Made by a program: the position numbers and the translations under genes | Part shown: positions 32,642 through 41,274 of the stretch, in pieces | Layout of the letters: each line of letters opens with the position of its first letter | Position numbering within the stretch: position 1 is the stretch's first letter | The notes under the pieces: model-generated | Told to the model about the DNA's origin: nothing | Seen by the model: the letters and a program-made list of their open reading frames with translations, nothing else | Database searches by the model: none | Assembly: GCA_015520605.1 (NCBI GenBank) | Contig: WAPT01000016.1 | Span: 1-52,322, forward strand | Source of the DNA: Nanobdellati archaeon | GTDB taxonomy: Archaea > EX4484-52 > WAPT01 | Direction: 5' to 3' | DNA length: 52,322 nucleotides

Positions 32642-34006
32642 ATGGGTATGGTGTCCGTGCTGGAGCTCGGAAAGAAGATAATGTGTATGGGATATATCTG
32701 CGATCGCTGCCTCGGAAGACAGTTCGCGGAGCTTCTGACCGGAATGGACAATGCAGAGAGAGGCAGGATAGTAAGGCTAAGTGTGGCGATGGAGATAGAT
32801 AGGATTGCTGCAGATCCTGAAGAATTGAAGAAGTTTGAAGAAGATGAAAGCGAGAAAATACGGGTGGAGAATTTTGTGGGCATCACATTCCATAACAATA
32901 AGCATCTCAATATCCAGCTGAAGGAAGTTGATAAGGAGAATCTTGAATGCTTCCTGTGCGGGAACATTATGGAAAGGTTGGATGAGATGGCCAGAAACGT
33001 CGTGAAGGAACTTGAAGGCTACGAGTTTGAGACCTTCCTTGTTGGTGTGAAGCTACCAGAACACATAGAAAGTGCTGAAGCAAAACTATGGGAGGAAATC
33101 GGCGGCATTTATGCTGAAAGCATAAGAAATGAGATAACAAGGGAAGTTGGCAAGAGGGTGCAGCAACTAACGGGAAAAAAGGTGGAGTTCAAAAAACCAG
33201 ACGTAACCGTCATTTTAAACCTCCAGAGGAATGTAATAGAACTTATAGTGTCTTCCCTCTACATTTACGGCAGATACAACAAATACAAGGAAATGCCTCA
33301 AGCGAGATGGGTGTGCAGACACTGTAACGGAGTGGGGTGTAAAAGGTGCGAGTGGAAGGGTAGGCTTTACGATGACAGCGTTCAGGATAGAATAGGGGAA
33401 ATCCTGCTGGAGATGACAAAAGGTGTGGATACTAAAATTCATGGGGCTGGTAGGGAGGATATTGATGCACTCTGCACTGGATGGAGGGAATTCGTTATCG
33501 AGATCCTCGAACCGAGAAAAAGGAAGATAGATCTCAAAAAGGCAGAGAAGGAAATCAATAAGAGAAACAAGGGAGTTGTTGAGGTTAAGGATCTGAAGAT
33601 TGTGGATAAGGACATGGTCAGGATAATCAAAGAGAAGCGTTCCAAAAAGATTTACGAAGCCATCGTGAGGTTCGAAAAGGAGATAGATGAGGAGGAGTTG
33701 AAAAAACTGAAGGGCTTTCAGGCTGTGATCTCGCAAAAAACCCCGACCAGGGTGCTGCACAGAAGGAGTGATAAGGTCAGGAAAAGAAGGGTAAAGATAG
33801 TTGATGTGGAGAGGATTGACGAAAGAAGGGCAAAGATGATAATAGAAGCTGATGCCGGCACATATATAAAGGAATTTGTTAATGGAGATGGCGGTAGAAC
33901 AAGGCCTTCCGTAGCAGAACTTCTCAACTCTGAATGTGAAGTGGAAAAGCTGATCGTTGCGGGTTTCATAGACAATGAGAACAGCTCCGGAGGAAAACAA
34001 AAGTAA
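32642..34006 (+). CDS. pus10: tRNA pseudouridine(54/55) synthase Pus10
   Basis: The 454-residue protein has an N-terminal zinc/THUMP part (YICDRCLGRQFAELLTG, LECFLCGNIM) and VCRHCNGVGCKRCEWKG, then the Pus10 catalytic domain with KIHGAGREDIDALCTG (catalytic Asp in GREDxD) and the C-terminal DAGTYIKEFVNGDGGRTRPSV. It forms pseudouridine at positions 54 and 55 of the tRNA T-loop, replacing TruB in archaea. It begins the conserved order pus10, rpl21e, rpoF, DUF655, ksgA. Codon use and context are typical. Confidence 0.94.
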   Translation: MGMVSVLELGKKIMCMGYICDRCLGRQFAELLTGMDNAERGRIVRLSVAMEIDRIAADPEELKKFEEDESEKIRVENFVGITFHNNKHLNIQLKEVDKENLECFLCGNIMERLDEMARNVVKELEGYEFETFLVGVKLPEHIESAEAKLWEEIGGIYAESIRNEITREVGKRVQQLTGKKVEFKKPDVTVILNLQRNVIELIVSSLYIYGRYNKYKEMPQARWVCRHCNGVGCKRCEWKGRLYDDSVQDRIGEILLEMTKGVDTKIHGAGREDIDALCTGWREFVIEILEPRKRKIDLKKAEKEINKRNKGVVEVKDLKIVDKDMVRIIKEKRSKKIYEAIVRFEKEIDEEELKKLKGFQAVISQKTPTRVLHRRSDKVRKRRVKIVDVERIDERRAKMIIEADAGTYIKEFVNGDGGRTRPSVAELLNSECEVEKLIVAGFIDNENSSGGKQK

Positions 34007-34078
34007 GCCCTCATCTTCGATCCGGGCAATTTTAAAAATTTATTGTTCTATATTTTGTGGTGTTACAGGTGATAGCCA

Positions 34079-34381
34079 ATGGTCAGAAAGGCCAAGGGTC
34101 CCCGTGCCGGTACAAGGAGGCTTCTAAGAAAAAAGGAGAAAAGGAGACTAACTGTAAATGATGTTATGAAGAGTTTCAACATTGGAGATTACGTAGCCAT
34201 CAAAATCAATCCCTCAGTACACAAAGGTATGCCTCACCCAAGATTCCATGGAAGAACAGGCAGAGTTATTGAGAAGAGATGTATGAGCTATGTCGTTGAA
34301 ATAAGGGACGGTGGTAAGCTTAAGAAAGTGATTACCAGGCCGGAACACCTCAAACCCGTTCAAGTGGTGCGTTCTGAATGA
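34079..34381 (+). CDS. rpl21e: Large-subunit ribosomal protein eL21
   Basis: A 100-residue basic protein with MVRKAKGPRAGTRRLLRKKE, FNIGDYVAIKINPSVHKGMP and RFHGRTGRVIEKRCMSYVVE, the SH3-like barrel of eL21. GGTGATAGCCA is a well-placed ribosome binding site before the ATG and TTTTAAAAATTTATT lies upstream. It shares a transcription unit with rpoF (15-nt gap). Confidence 0.97.
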   Translation: MVRKAKGPRAGTRRLLRKKEKRRLTVNDVMKSFNIGDYVAIKINPSVHKGMPHPRFHGRTGRVIEKRCMSYVVEIRDGGKLKKVITRPEHLKPVQVVRSE

Positions 34382-34396
34382 CGGAGGTGGATGCTC

Positions 34397-34837
34397 ATGA
34401 AGATCCTTGAGGAAGAAGCGATAAGCTACGCTGAGGCAAAGGAGATTATGGAATCCGTTGAAAAAGAAACGCAGGAAATGGGTTACGAGCAGAAAATCAC
34501 GCTGGATTTTCTGAGGAGCTGTGTTATTCTTGATGCTGAAAGTGCCAGAGAAGCCAAAGAAGAGCTGAAGAAGGAAATTCCCGAGCTGAAGGATACACAC
34601 ATAGCCATGATCCTTAATATCCTTCCAGAAGAGGAAGAGGATGTCAAGATAATCTTCGCTAAGGAGAGGATAGAGCTGGACGAAACTAAAATGAAGGAGA
34701 TTTTGGAAATTGTAGCAAAGATAAGACCAGAGGAGAGAATAACCTACAAACCTTTCGGTGCAGCAGTAAGAAAGGATGAAACTGCTTCTGAGGGAGAACT
34801 TTCCGAAGGCGAGACAAAGGAAAATGAAACGACCTAG
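34397..34837 (+). CDS. rpoF: DNA-directed RNA polymerase subunit F (Rpb4-like)
   Basis: The 146-residue protein (ATG 34397, 7 nt after GGAGGTGG, better spaced than 34391) has the Rpb4 helices ISYAEAKEIMESVEKETQEM, ITLDFLRSCVILDAESAREA and the HRDC-like end (LDETKMKEILEIVAKIRPEE). With RpoE it forms the polymerase stalk, aiding promoter opening and processivity. A charged C-terminal tail (KDETASEGELSEGETKENE) extends beyond the typical length. Confidence 0.93.
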   Translation: MKILEEEAISYAEAKEIMESVEKETQEMGYEQKITLDFLRSCVILDAESAREAKEELKKEIPELKDTHIAMILNILPEEEEDVKIIFAKERIELDETKMKEILEIVAKIRPEERITYKPFGAAVRKDETASEGELSEGETKENETT

Positions 34838-34908
34838 TTCTGGTTAGGAAGAAGATATCATTTATAAAATTTCTTTGCAGAATTAAAGTTAAAAAGCAGG
34901 TGTTGCTC

Positions 34909-35484
34909 ATGATAACTCCGAGGAAACCCAAGGAAGAATGGGCGTATGTTCTGGACTTTCTACCGGTAGGACACCCCGCAAACAGAGAGCGGAGGCCCAT
35001 AGCTCAAGTAATAGGCACGGAATACTTCACCCTTCTGGAGATTGCGCCAAAACCAGGAGTGAAGCTGGAAGTTATGGAAAAGGTGTACATCGGGGAGGGA
35101 AAAAGGGATAAGATAGCGAGCATAATAAGGAAAATCCCACCCTCAAGACTTACTGCTGCTGCTTACGGAGAGCTCGAATACGCAATAGAGAAAATCGTGG
35201 AGGAGAATGAAAAGAAGTTCGTGGAATTTTTTAACACAGCATCACCCATAACCACCAAACTTCATCAGCTTGAGCTTTTACCCGGAATAGGTAAAAAACA
35301 TATGTGGGAGATAATCGAGGAAAGGAAGAAAAAACCCTTTGAGAGCTTCGAAAACATAAAGAAAAGAGTACCTACCCTTCCGGATCCAAAGAAAGCAATA
35401 ATAAAAAGAATTATGGAAGAGTTGGAAGGTGAGGAAGAGAAGTGGTATCTCTTCGTTCCAAGAAGATCCCGAGAGTTGTTCTGA
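34909..35484 (+). CDS. DUF655 family protein
   Basis: A 191-residue archaeal protein with an N-terminal OB-like region (EEWAYVLDFLPVGHPANRER, QVIGTEYFTLLEI), a central helical region and a helix-hairpin-helix motif (LELLPGIGKKHMWEIIEERK, FESFENIKKRV). DUF655 genes typically sit beside rpoF and ksgA, as here, suggesting a nucleic-acid role in translation or rRNA processing (inference). ATG 34909 follows AGGTG with 7-nt spacing; the GTG at 34900 is an alternative. Confidence 0.9.
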   Translation: MITPRKPKEEWAYVLDFLPVGHPANRERRPIAQVIGTEYFTLLEIAPKPGVKLEVMEKVYIGEGKRDKIASIIRKIPPSRLTAAAYGELEYAIEKIVEENEKKFVEFFNTASPITTKLHQLELLPGIGKKHMWEIIEERKKKPFESFENIKKRVPTLPDPKKAIIKRIMEELEGEEEKWYLFVPRRSRELF

Positions 35485-35555
35485 TTTAAAAAACTTAAAG
35501 TTTGACGGGCATTCTTCATCCCTGATTGTCACATTTTTCTGGAGAGCTGGAGACC

Positions 35556-36404
35556 ATGAGAGCCTCCGAAATTTTCCGGAAATATGACATAATGCCAAAC
35601 AAAAAGCTGGGGCAGCACTTTCTCATAGACAAGAATATAATACGAAAGGAGGTTGAACTTGCAGAGGTTAGGAAGGATGATGTCATTCTCGAGATAGGTG
35701 CTGGCTTCGGCATGCTCACAGAAGAGCTGCTTGAGCACGCCAAAAAAGTGATTGCCATTGAAAAGGATCCCAAACTTGTTGAAGTTCTCGGAGAAGAATT
35801 CGAGAGTCAGATCGAGGAAGGCAGGCTAGAGGTGATAGAAGGCGATGTTTTGGAAATTGAGTTTCCATTCTTCACCAAATGTGTGTCTAACATACCTTAC
35901 AGTATATCCTCTCCTATTGTTGAAAAGCTTTGTAATTATGGGAAGGATTCCACTTTGTGTGTACAGAAGGATTTTGGAGAGAGACTGGTGGCTCATCCCG
36001 GTGATAGGAATTACTCAAGGATAACGGTGCTTGTGAGGTTTTACTTTGAGCCCTACTATATTTACACCGTGTCGCGCTCCTGCTTCTTACCAACTCCAAA
36101 GGTAGATTCCTGTATTGTCAGGCTCATTCCACGAAAGGAACATCCCGTAAGCATGAGAGATAGAGAGTGTTTTTTCGGAATGGTGAGAGCGCTTTTCACT
36201 CACAAAAAGAAGAGCGTTAAAAACGCTTTCTTCAGCTCGAGGGTGTTCCTCGGCCTTGAAAAAGAGGATGCCAAGAAAGTTTTTGAGCACGTTCCTTATG
36301 CGGACAGAAAAGTCTTCCAGTTGAGCATGGAGGAACTTGTGGGCATCTTTGAGTGGTGTAAAGACCAAAAATTAAAATTCGGAAAAACTAAAAATGTGTC
36401 ATGA
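35556..36404 (+). CDS. ksgA: rRNA adenine N6-dimethyltransferase KsgA/Dim1
   Basis: The 282-residue protein shows KKLGQHFLIDKNIIRK, SAM motif ILEIGAGFGMLTEELLEHAK, and CVSNIPYSISSPIVEKL (the NxPY catalytic tetrad) of KsgA/Dim1, plus a C-terminal helical domain. It dimethylates two adjacent adenines near the 3' end of 16S rRNA in late 30S assembly. ATG 35556 (MRASEIFRKYDI) is preferred to TTG 35526. TTAAAAAACTTAAAG lies upstream. The next gene starts in the ATGA overlap. Confidence 0.94.
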   Translation: MRASEIFRKYDIMPNKKLGQHFLIDKNIIRKEVELAEVRKDDVILEIGAGFGMLTEELLEHAKKVIAIEKDPKLVEVLGEEFESQIEEGRLEVIEGDVLEIEFPFFTKCVSNIPYSISSPIVEKLCNYGKDSTLCVQKDFGERLVAHPGDRNYSRITVLVRFYFEPYYIYTVSRSCFLPTPKVDSCIVRLIPRKEHPVSMRDRECFFGMVRALFTHKKKSVKNAFFSSRVFLGLEKEDAKKVFEHVPYADRKVFQLSMEELVGIFEWCKDQKLKFGKTKNVS

Positions 36405-37063
36405 AGCTTATAGAGTATCTGAAAATGAGACACCCATCAGCGTCGGAAGATCTTATTCTTGCATACATAAAGGAGGGGTTCGTAAAGATTGACGGTAACG
36501 AAATAACAAACCCTTTCTACAATGTGGAAGGTAGAACCGAAAAACTGGAACTCGTAGGGGAGTATATTCTGGAGAAGGACACAGATTGGTTGTGTATGCG
36601 GAAGATAGACAGGGAGCTTCTCAACCTCAACCCCACGAACAGGATTCTGGGATTCGAATTGAGACAGGGGTATGTAGATTACATTCTGGAAAGAAAGGCC
36701 GACGTTGTGGTGTTGAACTTTTTTGACCATGACCTTAAAAATTATGTGGAGGTTCATGTAGGCAACCTGTTTCAGGAGGATTTCTCCCCCATTCTCAAGG
36801 GGAAGTTCGACGTTATACTTAGCTTTGTGCGCTCGAACCCCGTTAGGATATTCGGACTTGTGGAAAACTACAAAAGCTTTCTGATGCATGATTCCAGAGT
36901 TGTTGTGTTGGTAAACCTAAGTGAGTACGAGTCTCTGAAAGATATCAAGAGGGCTTTCAATGAAGCTGCCAGCTTTGTTGGTTTCCAGCTCGTCAAGCAT
37001 GCAACAATTCTTTCCGGCTCTCTTGTTGGAATGCTCTTTACAAAAAAGGAGGTGAGACTGTGA
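36401..37063 (+). CDS. S4-like domain protein with degenerate methyltransferase-like fold
   Basis: The N-terminal ~50 residues (SEDLILAYIKEGFVKIDGNE, ITNPFYNVEGRTEKLEL) match an S4 RNA-binding domain. The rest alternates strands and helices as in Rossmann methyltransferases (DVVVLNFFDHDLKNYVEVHV, KFDVILSFVRSNPVRIFGLV, RVVVLVNLSEYESL) but has no GxGxG or acidic loop for SAM. S4 plus methyltransferase is the order in TlyA-type rRNA 2'-O-methylases; this may be a divergent or inactive relative. It is coupled to ksgA (4-nt overlap), supporting an RNA/ribosome role. Confidence 0.6.
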   Translation: MKLIEYLKMRHPSASEDLILAYIKEGFVKIDGNEITNPFYNVEGRTEKLELVGEYILEKDTDWLCMRKIDRELLNLNPTNRILGFELRQGYVDYILERKADVVVLNFFDHDLKNYVEVHVGNLFQEDFSPILKGKFDVILSFVRSNPVRIFGLVENYKSFLMHDSRVVVLVNLSEYESLKDIKRAFNEAASFVGFQLVKHATILSGSLVGMLFTKKEVRL

Positions 37064-37413
37064 TTCTGAACTCACCAATCTTAATTATTCTGTTATCCGC
37101 CGCGGTTTTCTTTCTCACCATGCTTGCTGTGGAACAGAGAAAAAGAATCAAGAAGATTGAGAGCGAACTGCTCAGCAGGAGCGTTGTAAGCGGGAAGGTC
37201 GCCGAACAGCTTGCTCCCTTCCTTCAGGAGTTTCGCGACAACCTGAGGAACTTCAGGTTCATAGGAAGCCCCATCGATGGCATAATTTTCGGGGATGATG
37301 AAATAACCTTTGTGGAGGTGAAAACAGGGAACTCGAACCTCACGGAAAGGCAGAAAAGAATAAAAAAACTCATTCAGGAAAAGAAGGTAAGCTGGAAGGA
37401 GGTAAGGTTGTGA
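37060..37413 (+). CDS. Holliday-junction-resolvase-like endonuclease domain with membrane anchor
   Basis: An N-terminal transmembrane helix (SPILIILLSAAVFFLTMLAV) and a short coil lead into FIGSPIDGIIFGDDEITFVE, VKTGNSNLTERQKRI: the PD-(D/E)xK pattern D...ExK of the archaeal Hjr-related endonuclease family (Endonuc_Holl type). The nuclease domain is on the cytoplasmic side if the helix is inserted N-out. At 117 aa it is small. It overlaps neighbours by 4 nt on both sides, within the ksgA-S4-nuclease-S2P operon. Confidence 0.8.
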   Translation: MILNSPILIILLSAAVFFLTMLAVEQRKRIKKIESELLSRSVVSGKVAEQLAPFLQEFRDNLRNFRFIGSPIDGIIFGDDEITFVEVKTGNSNLTERQKRIKKLIQEKKVSWKEVRL

Positions 37414-37985
37414 TGCTACGCTATTTTGATGCGCGGGAGATAAAAGAACTCCTCATCTCGGCAATGGTCGCCTGTTTTGTTTTCAGCTTCGATGAGATCA
37501 TCAGCGGTCATTTCATGGAGGTTCTGGGGTTAAGTATAGCCATTTTCCTTGGTTTTGTTCTGCATGAAAGTGCTCACAAGATCGCTGCAATAAAGCTGGG
37601 GAATTATGCCCGCTTCGTAATGTGGAGAGAAGGTTTGTTGTTTGCGATTTTTCTCGCATTCATAACGATGGGTCATTTTGTTTTCATAGCTCCCGGCGCG
37701 GTTTACATCGGGAGCCTGGGAATGAGAAGAATCGGCTCAAGGGAAAATGCCATAATCTCGGCTGCCGGTCCCATCACCAATATAATTCTTGCAGCGGTCT
37801 TTGCCGTTCTCTTCATCCTTTTCAAAAACCCTGTTTTTGCGATGGTCACACTGGTTAACGGTTATCTCGCCTTTTTCAACCTCCTGCCGATTCCGCCCCT
37901 TGACGGCTCAAAAATCATATGGTACAGCATACCGATGTGGATTGCGCTCATGCTGCCTGCGGTGTACTTCGCATTTATCTTTTAG
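37410..37985 (+). CDS. M50 family (site-2 protease-like) membrane metallopeptidase
   Basis: A 191-residue, five- to six-helix membrane protein with the zinc motif HESAHKIAA near residue 52 inside a hydrophobic helix and NLLPIPPLDGSKIIW near 156, the third-ligand Asp motif of S2P enzymes. Such proteases cut transmembrane helices of regulatory proteins. No PDZ or CBS domain is attached, so this is a minimal core. Last gene of the ksgA operon; no substrate is evident, though the neighbour is membrane-anchored. Confidence 0.88.
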   Translation: MMLRYFDAREIKELLISAMVACFVFSFDEIISGHFMEVLGLSIAIFLGFVLHESAHKIAAIKLGNYARFVMWREGLLFAIFLAFITMGHFVFIAPGAVYIGSLGMRRIGSRENAIISAAGPITNIILAAVFAVLFILFKNPVFAMVTLVNGYLAFFNLLPIPPLDGSKIIWYSIPMWIALMLPAVYFAFIF

Positions 37986-38041
37986 TGGAAATATACCGGG
38001 TTCTAAAAATTTATATTGGGGTTGAGCGCAACAATTAAAGC

Positions 38042-38335
38042 ATGCTGATAGAGATTCTCAATGTTTTCAAGGAGATGCTTCTAACCATGGGGAGTAGTGC
38101 TGTCGGTACGGGCAACAAGATAATATCCATGTTCTTCCAGATACTCTGCATAATAAAGTCTCAACTTCCCTACGCATCTCCATTCGAGATTGTACTCACA
38201 CTGTTATTCTTCGGTATGATACTGCTTATAGTGCTGAACACCGTCGTTGGGTCAATAAGGACGCTCACAATGATCGGTATTATAGTTATAGGGATGCTGA
38301 TCTTCATTAGTATTCTAAACGGTACACTTTTTTAA
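38042..38335 (+). CDS. Small two-helix membrane protein (97 aa)
   Basis: It begins MLIEILNVFKEMLLTMGSSA and has two or three hydrophobic stretches (PFEIVLTLLFFGMILLIVLN and LTMIGIIVIGMLIFISILNG). AAAATTTATATTGG lies about 27 bp before the ATG, so the gene is expressed separately from the M50 operon as a leaderless mRNA. No family is recognised. The 3' end meets the convergent 115-aa gene with a 4-nt overlap. Confidence 0.6.
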   Translation: MLIEILNVFKEMLLTMGSSAVGTGNKIISMFFQILCIIKSQLPYASPFEIVLTLLFFGMILLIVLNTVVGSIRTLTMIGIIVIGMLIFISILNGTLF

Positions 38336-38679
38336 CTGCGCGAGAATATTTGCTTAAGGCTTTGTGGTGAGAATTTCAACCTGAAGCCTTTCCCTTCACC
38401 ATCCGCTAGCCTGAGCGCCCTCCTCAACCTAAATAGAAGCCTCACAAGATTTATGTTGGTGAGCAATCTTATCATATTCGCTTCAAGCAACGTAATCTCT
38501 TTCGATGTGGGATCTACTCTGAATCGCCCTACCACACGTCTGTCTCTTCTTTTTGATCCACGTCTCCTGCTTTTCAAATAGACGGTTGCCTCAATTTCCA
38601 CTCCACTCTTTTCAGCGAGTCTTAAAATTTCCCTTATTTCAGAGGGGTTGAGGTTTTCCGATTTATTTTTTTTTCTCAT
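38332..38679 (-). CDS. Basic hypothetical protein (115 aa)
   Basis: A strongly basic protein: MRKKNKSENLNPSEIREILR, then VEIEATVYLKSRRRGSKRRD, a strand, and a Leu/Arg-rich helix (NLVRLLFRLRRALRLADGEG). The composition suggests nucleic-acid binding or a ribosome-associated role, but no family is recognised. It is divergent from the HerA-like gene. Confidence 0.6.
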   Translation of the reverse strand: MRKKNKSENLNPSEIREILRLAEKSGVEIEATVYLKSRRRGSKRRDRRVVGRFRVDPTSKEITLLEANMIRLLTNINLVRLLFRLRRALRLADGEGKGFRLKFSPQSLKQIFSRS

Positions 38680-38749
38680 ATGGGAAGGTTGTAAGTCAAT
38701 CTTTAAATTTTGAAAAATTTAATATTACGCCCTTACCAAATTAAAAACC

Positions 38750-40021
38750 ATGCACAAGATCATTGTTGGCAGGGATTCTTGGGATCTCGAGAAGTATGGA
38801 GATGCTGGGACGGGATACGTAGGAAAGAACTACGCCGGAGAGAAGAAGGAAGCCAGGCTGACCATCCCGATTTATATGGATCTCGCGAGACCTCATGTTG
38901 TAGGGATTTTTGGAAAAAGAGGTATGGGTAAATCCTATACCATGGGTACCATAGCGGAAGAGATAATGCTCCTGCCCGAGAGTATAAGGAAAAATATGAG
39001 TGCGATCATTATAGACACCATGGGAATCTTCTGGAGCATGAAGTATCCGAACGACAGGGATTTCAAGGCACTGTTGTCTTGGAATCTTCATCCTCGTGGC
39101 TTTCCCGTTGAGATCCTCGTGCCCAAAGGATTGGAGGACGAGTACAAAAGTGAAGAGATACCGTATGACGGTACATTTTCCTTTTCTGCCAGCGAACTGA
39201 CAGCTGAAGATTGGGGATATACTTTCGAGATAGATCTGATGAGTGAGGTCGGGGTTTTTCTCGAGAGGTTCATAAAGGAGCTCAGGGAAAATGAAAAGAC
39301 TTACACTATGGAAACGCTGATGTATGCCCTTGAAGACATGCCGTCCAGCCATATAAGAGATGCTCTGATCAACAGGTTCAGCGTCGCAGAGGAATGGGGT
39401 ATATTTTCGCCTGCTGGAAGCGGTATGAGTGAAATTGTGAAACCGGGCATGGTTACCGTTCTTGATATCTCGCTCCTCGGCTCTTTCTCTCTTGGATGGA
39501 ACGTTAAAACGCTGGTCGTGGGACTTCTCGCAAGAAAGCTTCTGCACGAAAGAATGAAAGCGAGGAGAAAGGAAGAAATCGATAGCATGAGCGGAATTGA
39601 GAGATCGCATATGCCGATAGTGTGGATGTTTCTGGATGAAGCGCACCAGTTCCTCCCAGAAACTGGAAAGACAGCAGCAACAGATCCGCTCATACAGTGG
39701 GTCAAGGTTGGAAGAGAGCCCGGCGTTTCCCTTGTGCTTGCAACCCAGCAACCAAACAAATTGCATGAAGCCGCAATAAGCCAGATGGATGTTGTTATAT
39801 CACACAGACTCACCGCAAGCTCAGACCTGAACGCTCTTAGAAACATAATGCAGACATATCTTAGGTATGACCTCGCATCCTACATAGACGCGCTCCCAAG
39901 AGTTAAGGGTGCGGCCATTATTCTGGATGACAACTCGGAAAGAATTTACGCTGCCCAGATGAGGCCGCGCATTTCTTGGCATGCGGGAGGAACACCCATA
40001 GCGATAAAAGAAACAGAATAG
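38750..40021 (+). CDS. HerA-like (DUF87) ATPase
   Basis: A 423-residue hexameric-type motor ATPase: Walker A VVGIFGKRGMGKSYTMGTIA near 54, Walker B PIVWMFLDEAHQFLPETGKT near 290, and LVLATQQPNKLHEAAISQMD with the sensor Gln, typical of the HerA/FtsK superfamily. It lacks the N-terminal HAS barrel of resection-type HerA, as the P-loop comes early, and there is no adjacent NurA, Mre11 or Rad50, so it may be a distinct HerA-like translocase. Convergent with mscS, 3-nt gap. Confidence 0.85.
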   Translation: MHKIIVGRDSWDLEKYGDAGTGYVGKNYAGEKKEARLTIPIYMDLARPHVVGIFGKRGMGKSYTMGTIAEEIMLLPESIRKNMSAIIIDTMGIFWSMKYPNDRDFKALLSWNLHPRGFPVEILVPKGLEDEYKSEEIPYDGTFSFSASELTAEDWGYTFEIDLMSEVGVFLERFIKELRENEKTYTMETLMYALEDMPSSHIRDALINRFSVAEEWGIFSPAGSGMSEIVKPGMVTVLDISLLGSFSLGWNVKTLVVGLLARKLLHERMKARRKEEIDSMSGIERSHMPIVWMFLDEAHQFLPETGKTAATDPLIQWVKVGREPGVSLVLATQQPNKLHEAAISQMDVVISHRLTASSDLNALRNIMQTYLRYDLASYIDALPRVKGAAIILDDNSERIYAAQMRPRISWHAGGTPIAIKETE

Positions 40022-40024
40022 ACT

Positions 40025-41170
40025 TCACTTTTTATTGTTGCCACTGCTTTTATCGTCACTTCTGGAAGCCTGCATTTTCTCATTTTCACTTTCCTCGCGG
40101 TTCTCAAACCTAACATCAGTGGGAAGATTGTTGCCAAAGTAAATTTTTCTGACGGGCCAGGAAATTTCTATTCCTTCTTCATCGAACCTTTTCTTTATGG
40201 CTTTTATCAACTCATGGGTTATGGTGTAACGGTAAGCATAATCTTTGGCCCTCACTATTATTGAAAAATCTATGTTCGAATCCCCGAAATTTTTGTATCT
40301 CACTAATGGGTTCCAGGAAGTGTCGCAGAATTCACTCAGTCTTTTTTGCACTTCCTTGGCGACCTCAACGACTATTTTCTCCACCCGTTCAAGATCTGAG
40401 TCATAGGACACACCACAGCTAACAACAACGTTGGTGGGCTTTACCGGCATGGCATAGTTAATTATCTTGCTTTGGGCGATTTTGGAATTCGGCAAAATTA
40501 CGGAGTAATCAGCGAGGGTTCTTATTTTTGTAGATCTCCACCCCACATCCTCAACGTAACCCACAGTTCCGTCTTCCAATTCCACAAAGTCACCAACTCT
40601 GATGGGTTTGTCTGAGAGAAGGTGTAGCCCAGCGAAAAAATCCGATAGCGTTCCCTGTAACGCGAGACCGATGGCAAGCGAACCCACACCCAGAGTTGTT
40701 AGGAGCGGTGCAAGCGCCACATTAAAATAGTCGAGAATGGTTAAAACACCTATAAGGAACACAAAAAGATAGATGACTTTTGAAACAACCCCCGGAAGCT
40801 TCACTTTCTTTTCCCTCTCGAACCAGTAAGTAGCGAAAAACACGAAAATCTCAGCCATCATCCATGATGCTGCAAGCGCCCCGGCTATCACAAAGAATTT
40901 CTCAATTGTGGTAAAAAATTCTATCCTCATACTAAGAATGTTTGCTGAAGTGTACAGGCCTATGAGAACCACAACAAGTATCAGTGGACGAGAGATTATA
41001 TCAAGAAGCAGATCGTCGAGCTCACTTTCCGTTTTTCTCGCCTTTCTTCTGAAATACGGAATTATGATTTTGATTAAGACACATATACCCACAAGGAAAA
41101 TGAGGAAGTTAAGGATAGCTAATCCTACATCGGTGTGGAGGAAAAACCTCATTATCTGTTCAAACACCAT
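40025..41170 (-). CDS. mscS: Mechanosensitive ion channel, MscS family
   Basis: A 381-residue protein with about five N-terminal/central transmembrane helices (LAILNFLIFLVGICVLIKII, PLILVVVLIGLYTSANILSM), the pore helix LLTTLGVGSLAIGLALQGTL, and the cytosolic beta and alpha/beta domains (IRVGDFVELEDGTVGYVEDV, RTLADYSVILPNSKI). It opens under membrane tension to release solutes. The C-terminus is a polar tail (NEKMQASRSDDKSSGNNKK). Confidence 0.92.
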   Translation of the reverse strand: MVFEQIMRFFLHTDVGLAILNFLIFLVGICVLIKIIIPYFRRKARKTESELDDLLLDIISRPLILVVVLIGLYTSANILSMRIEFFTTIEKFFVIAGALAASWMMAEIFVFFATYWFEREKKVKLPGVVSKVIYLFVFLIGVLTILDYFNVALAPLLTTLGVGSLAIGLALQGTLSDFFAGLHLLSDKPIRVGDFVELEDGTVGYVEDVGWRSTKIRTLADYSVILPNSKIAQSKIINYAMPVKPTNVVVSCGVSYDSDLERVEKIVVEVAKEVQKRLSEFCDTSWNPLVRYKNFGDSNIDFSIIVRAKDYAYRYTITHELIKAIKKRFDEEGIEISWPVRKIYFGNNLPTDVRFENREESENEKMQASRSDDKSSGNNKK

Positions 41171-41274
41171 GCTGATAAGTTTACGGAGAAGAGATAAAAA
41201 GGTTTTTCATATTCTCCGGTGAAAAAAGAAGGAGAGGATGTGTCGGGCTCGGCGGAGGGGGTTCAGCAACAGTA

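Noticed and set aside
33215-34000. 261-aa minus-strand ORF opposite pus10
   Set aside because: Complement of the Pus10 catalytic domain, without its own promoter or motif.
38741-39766. 341-aa minus-strand ORF opposite the HerA-like gene
   Set aside because: The plus-strand frame has Walker A and B motifs; the reverse is a shadow.
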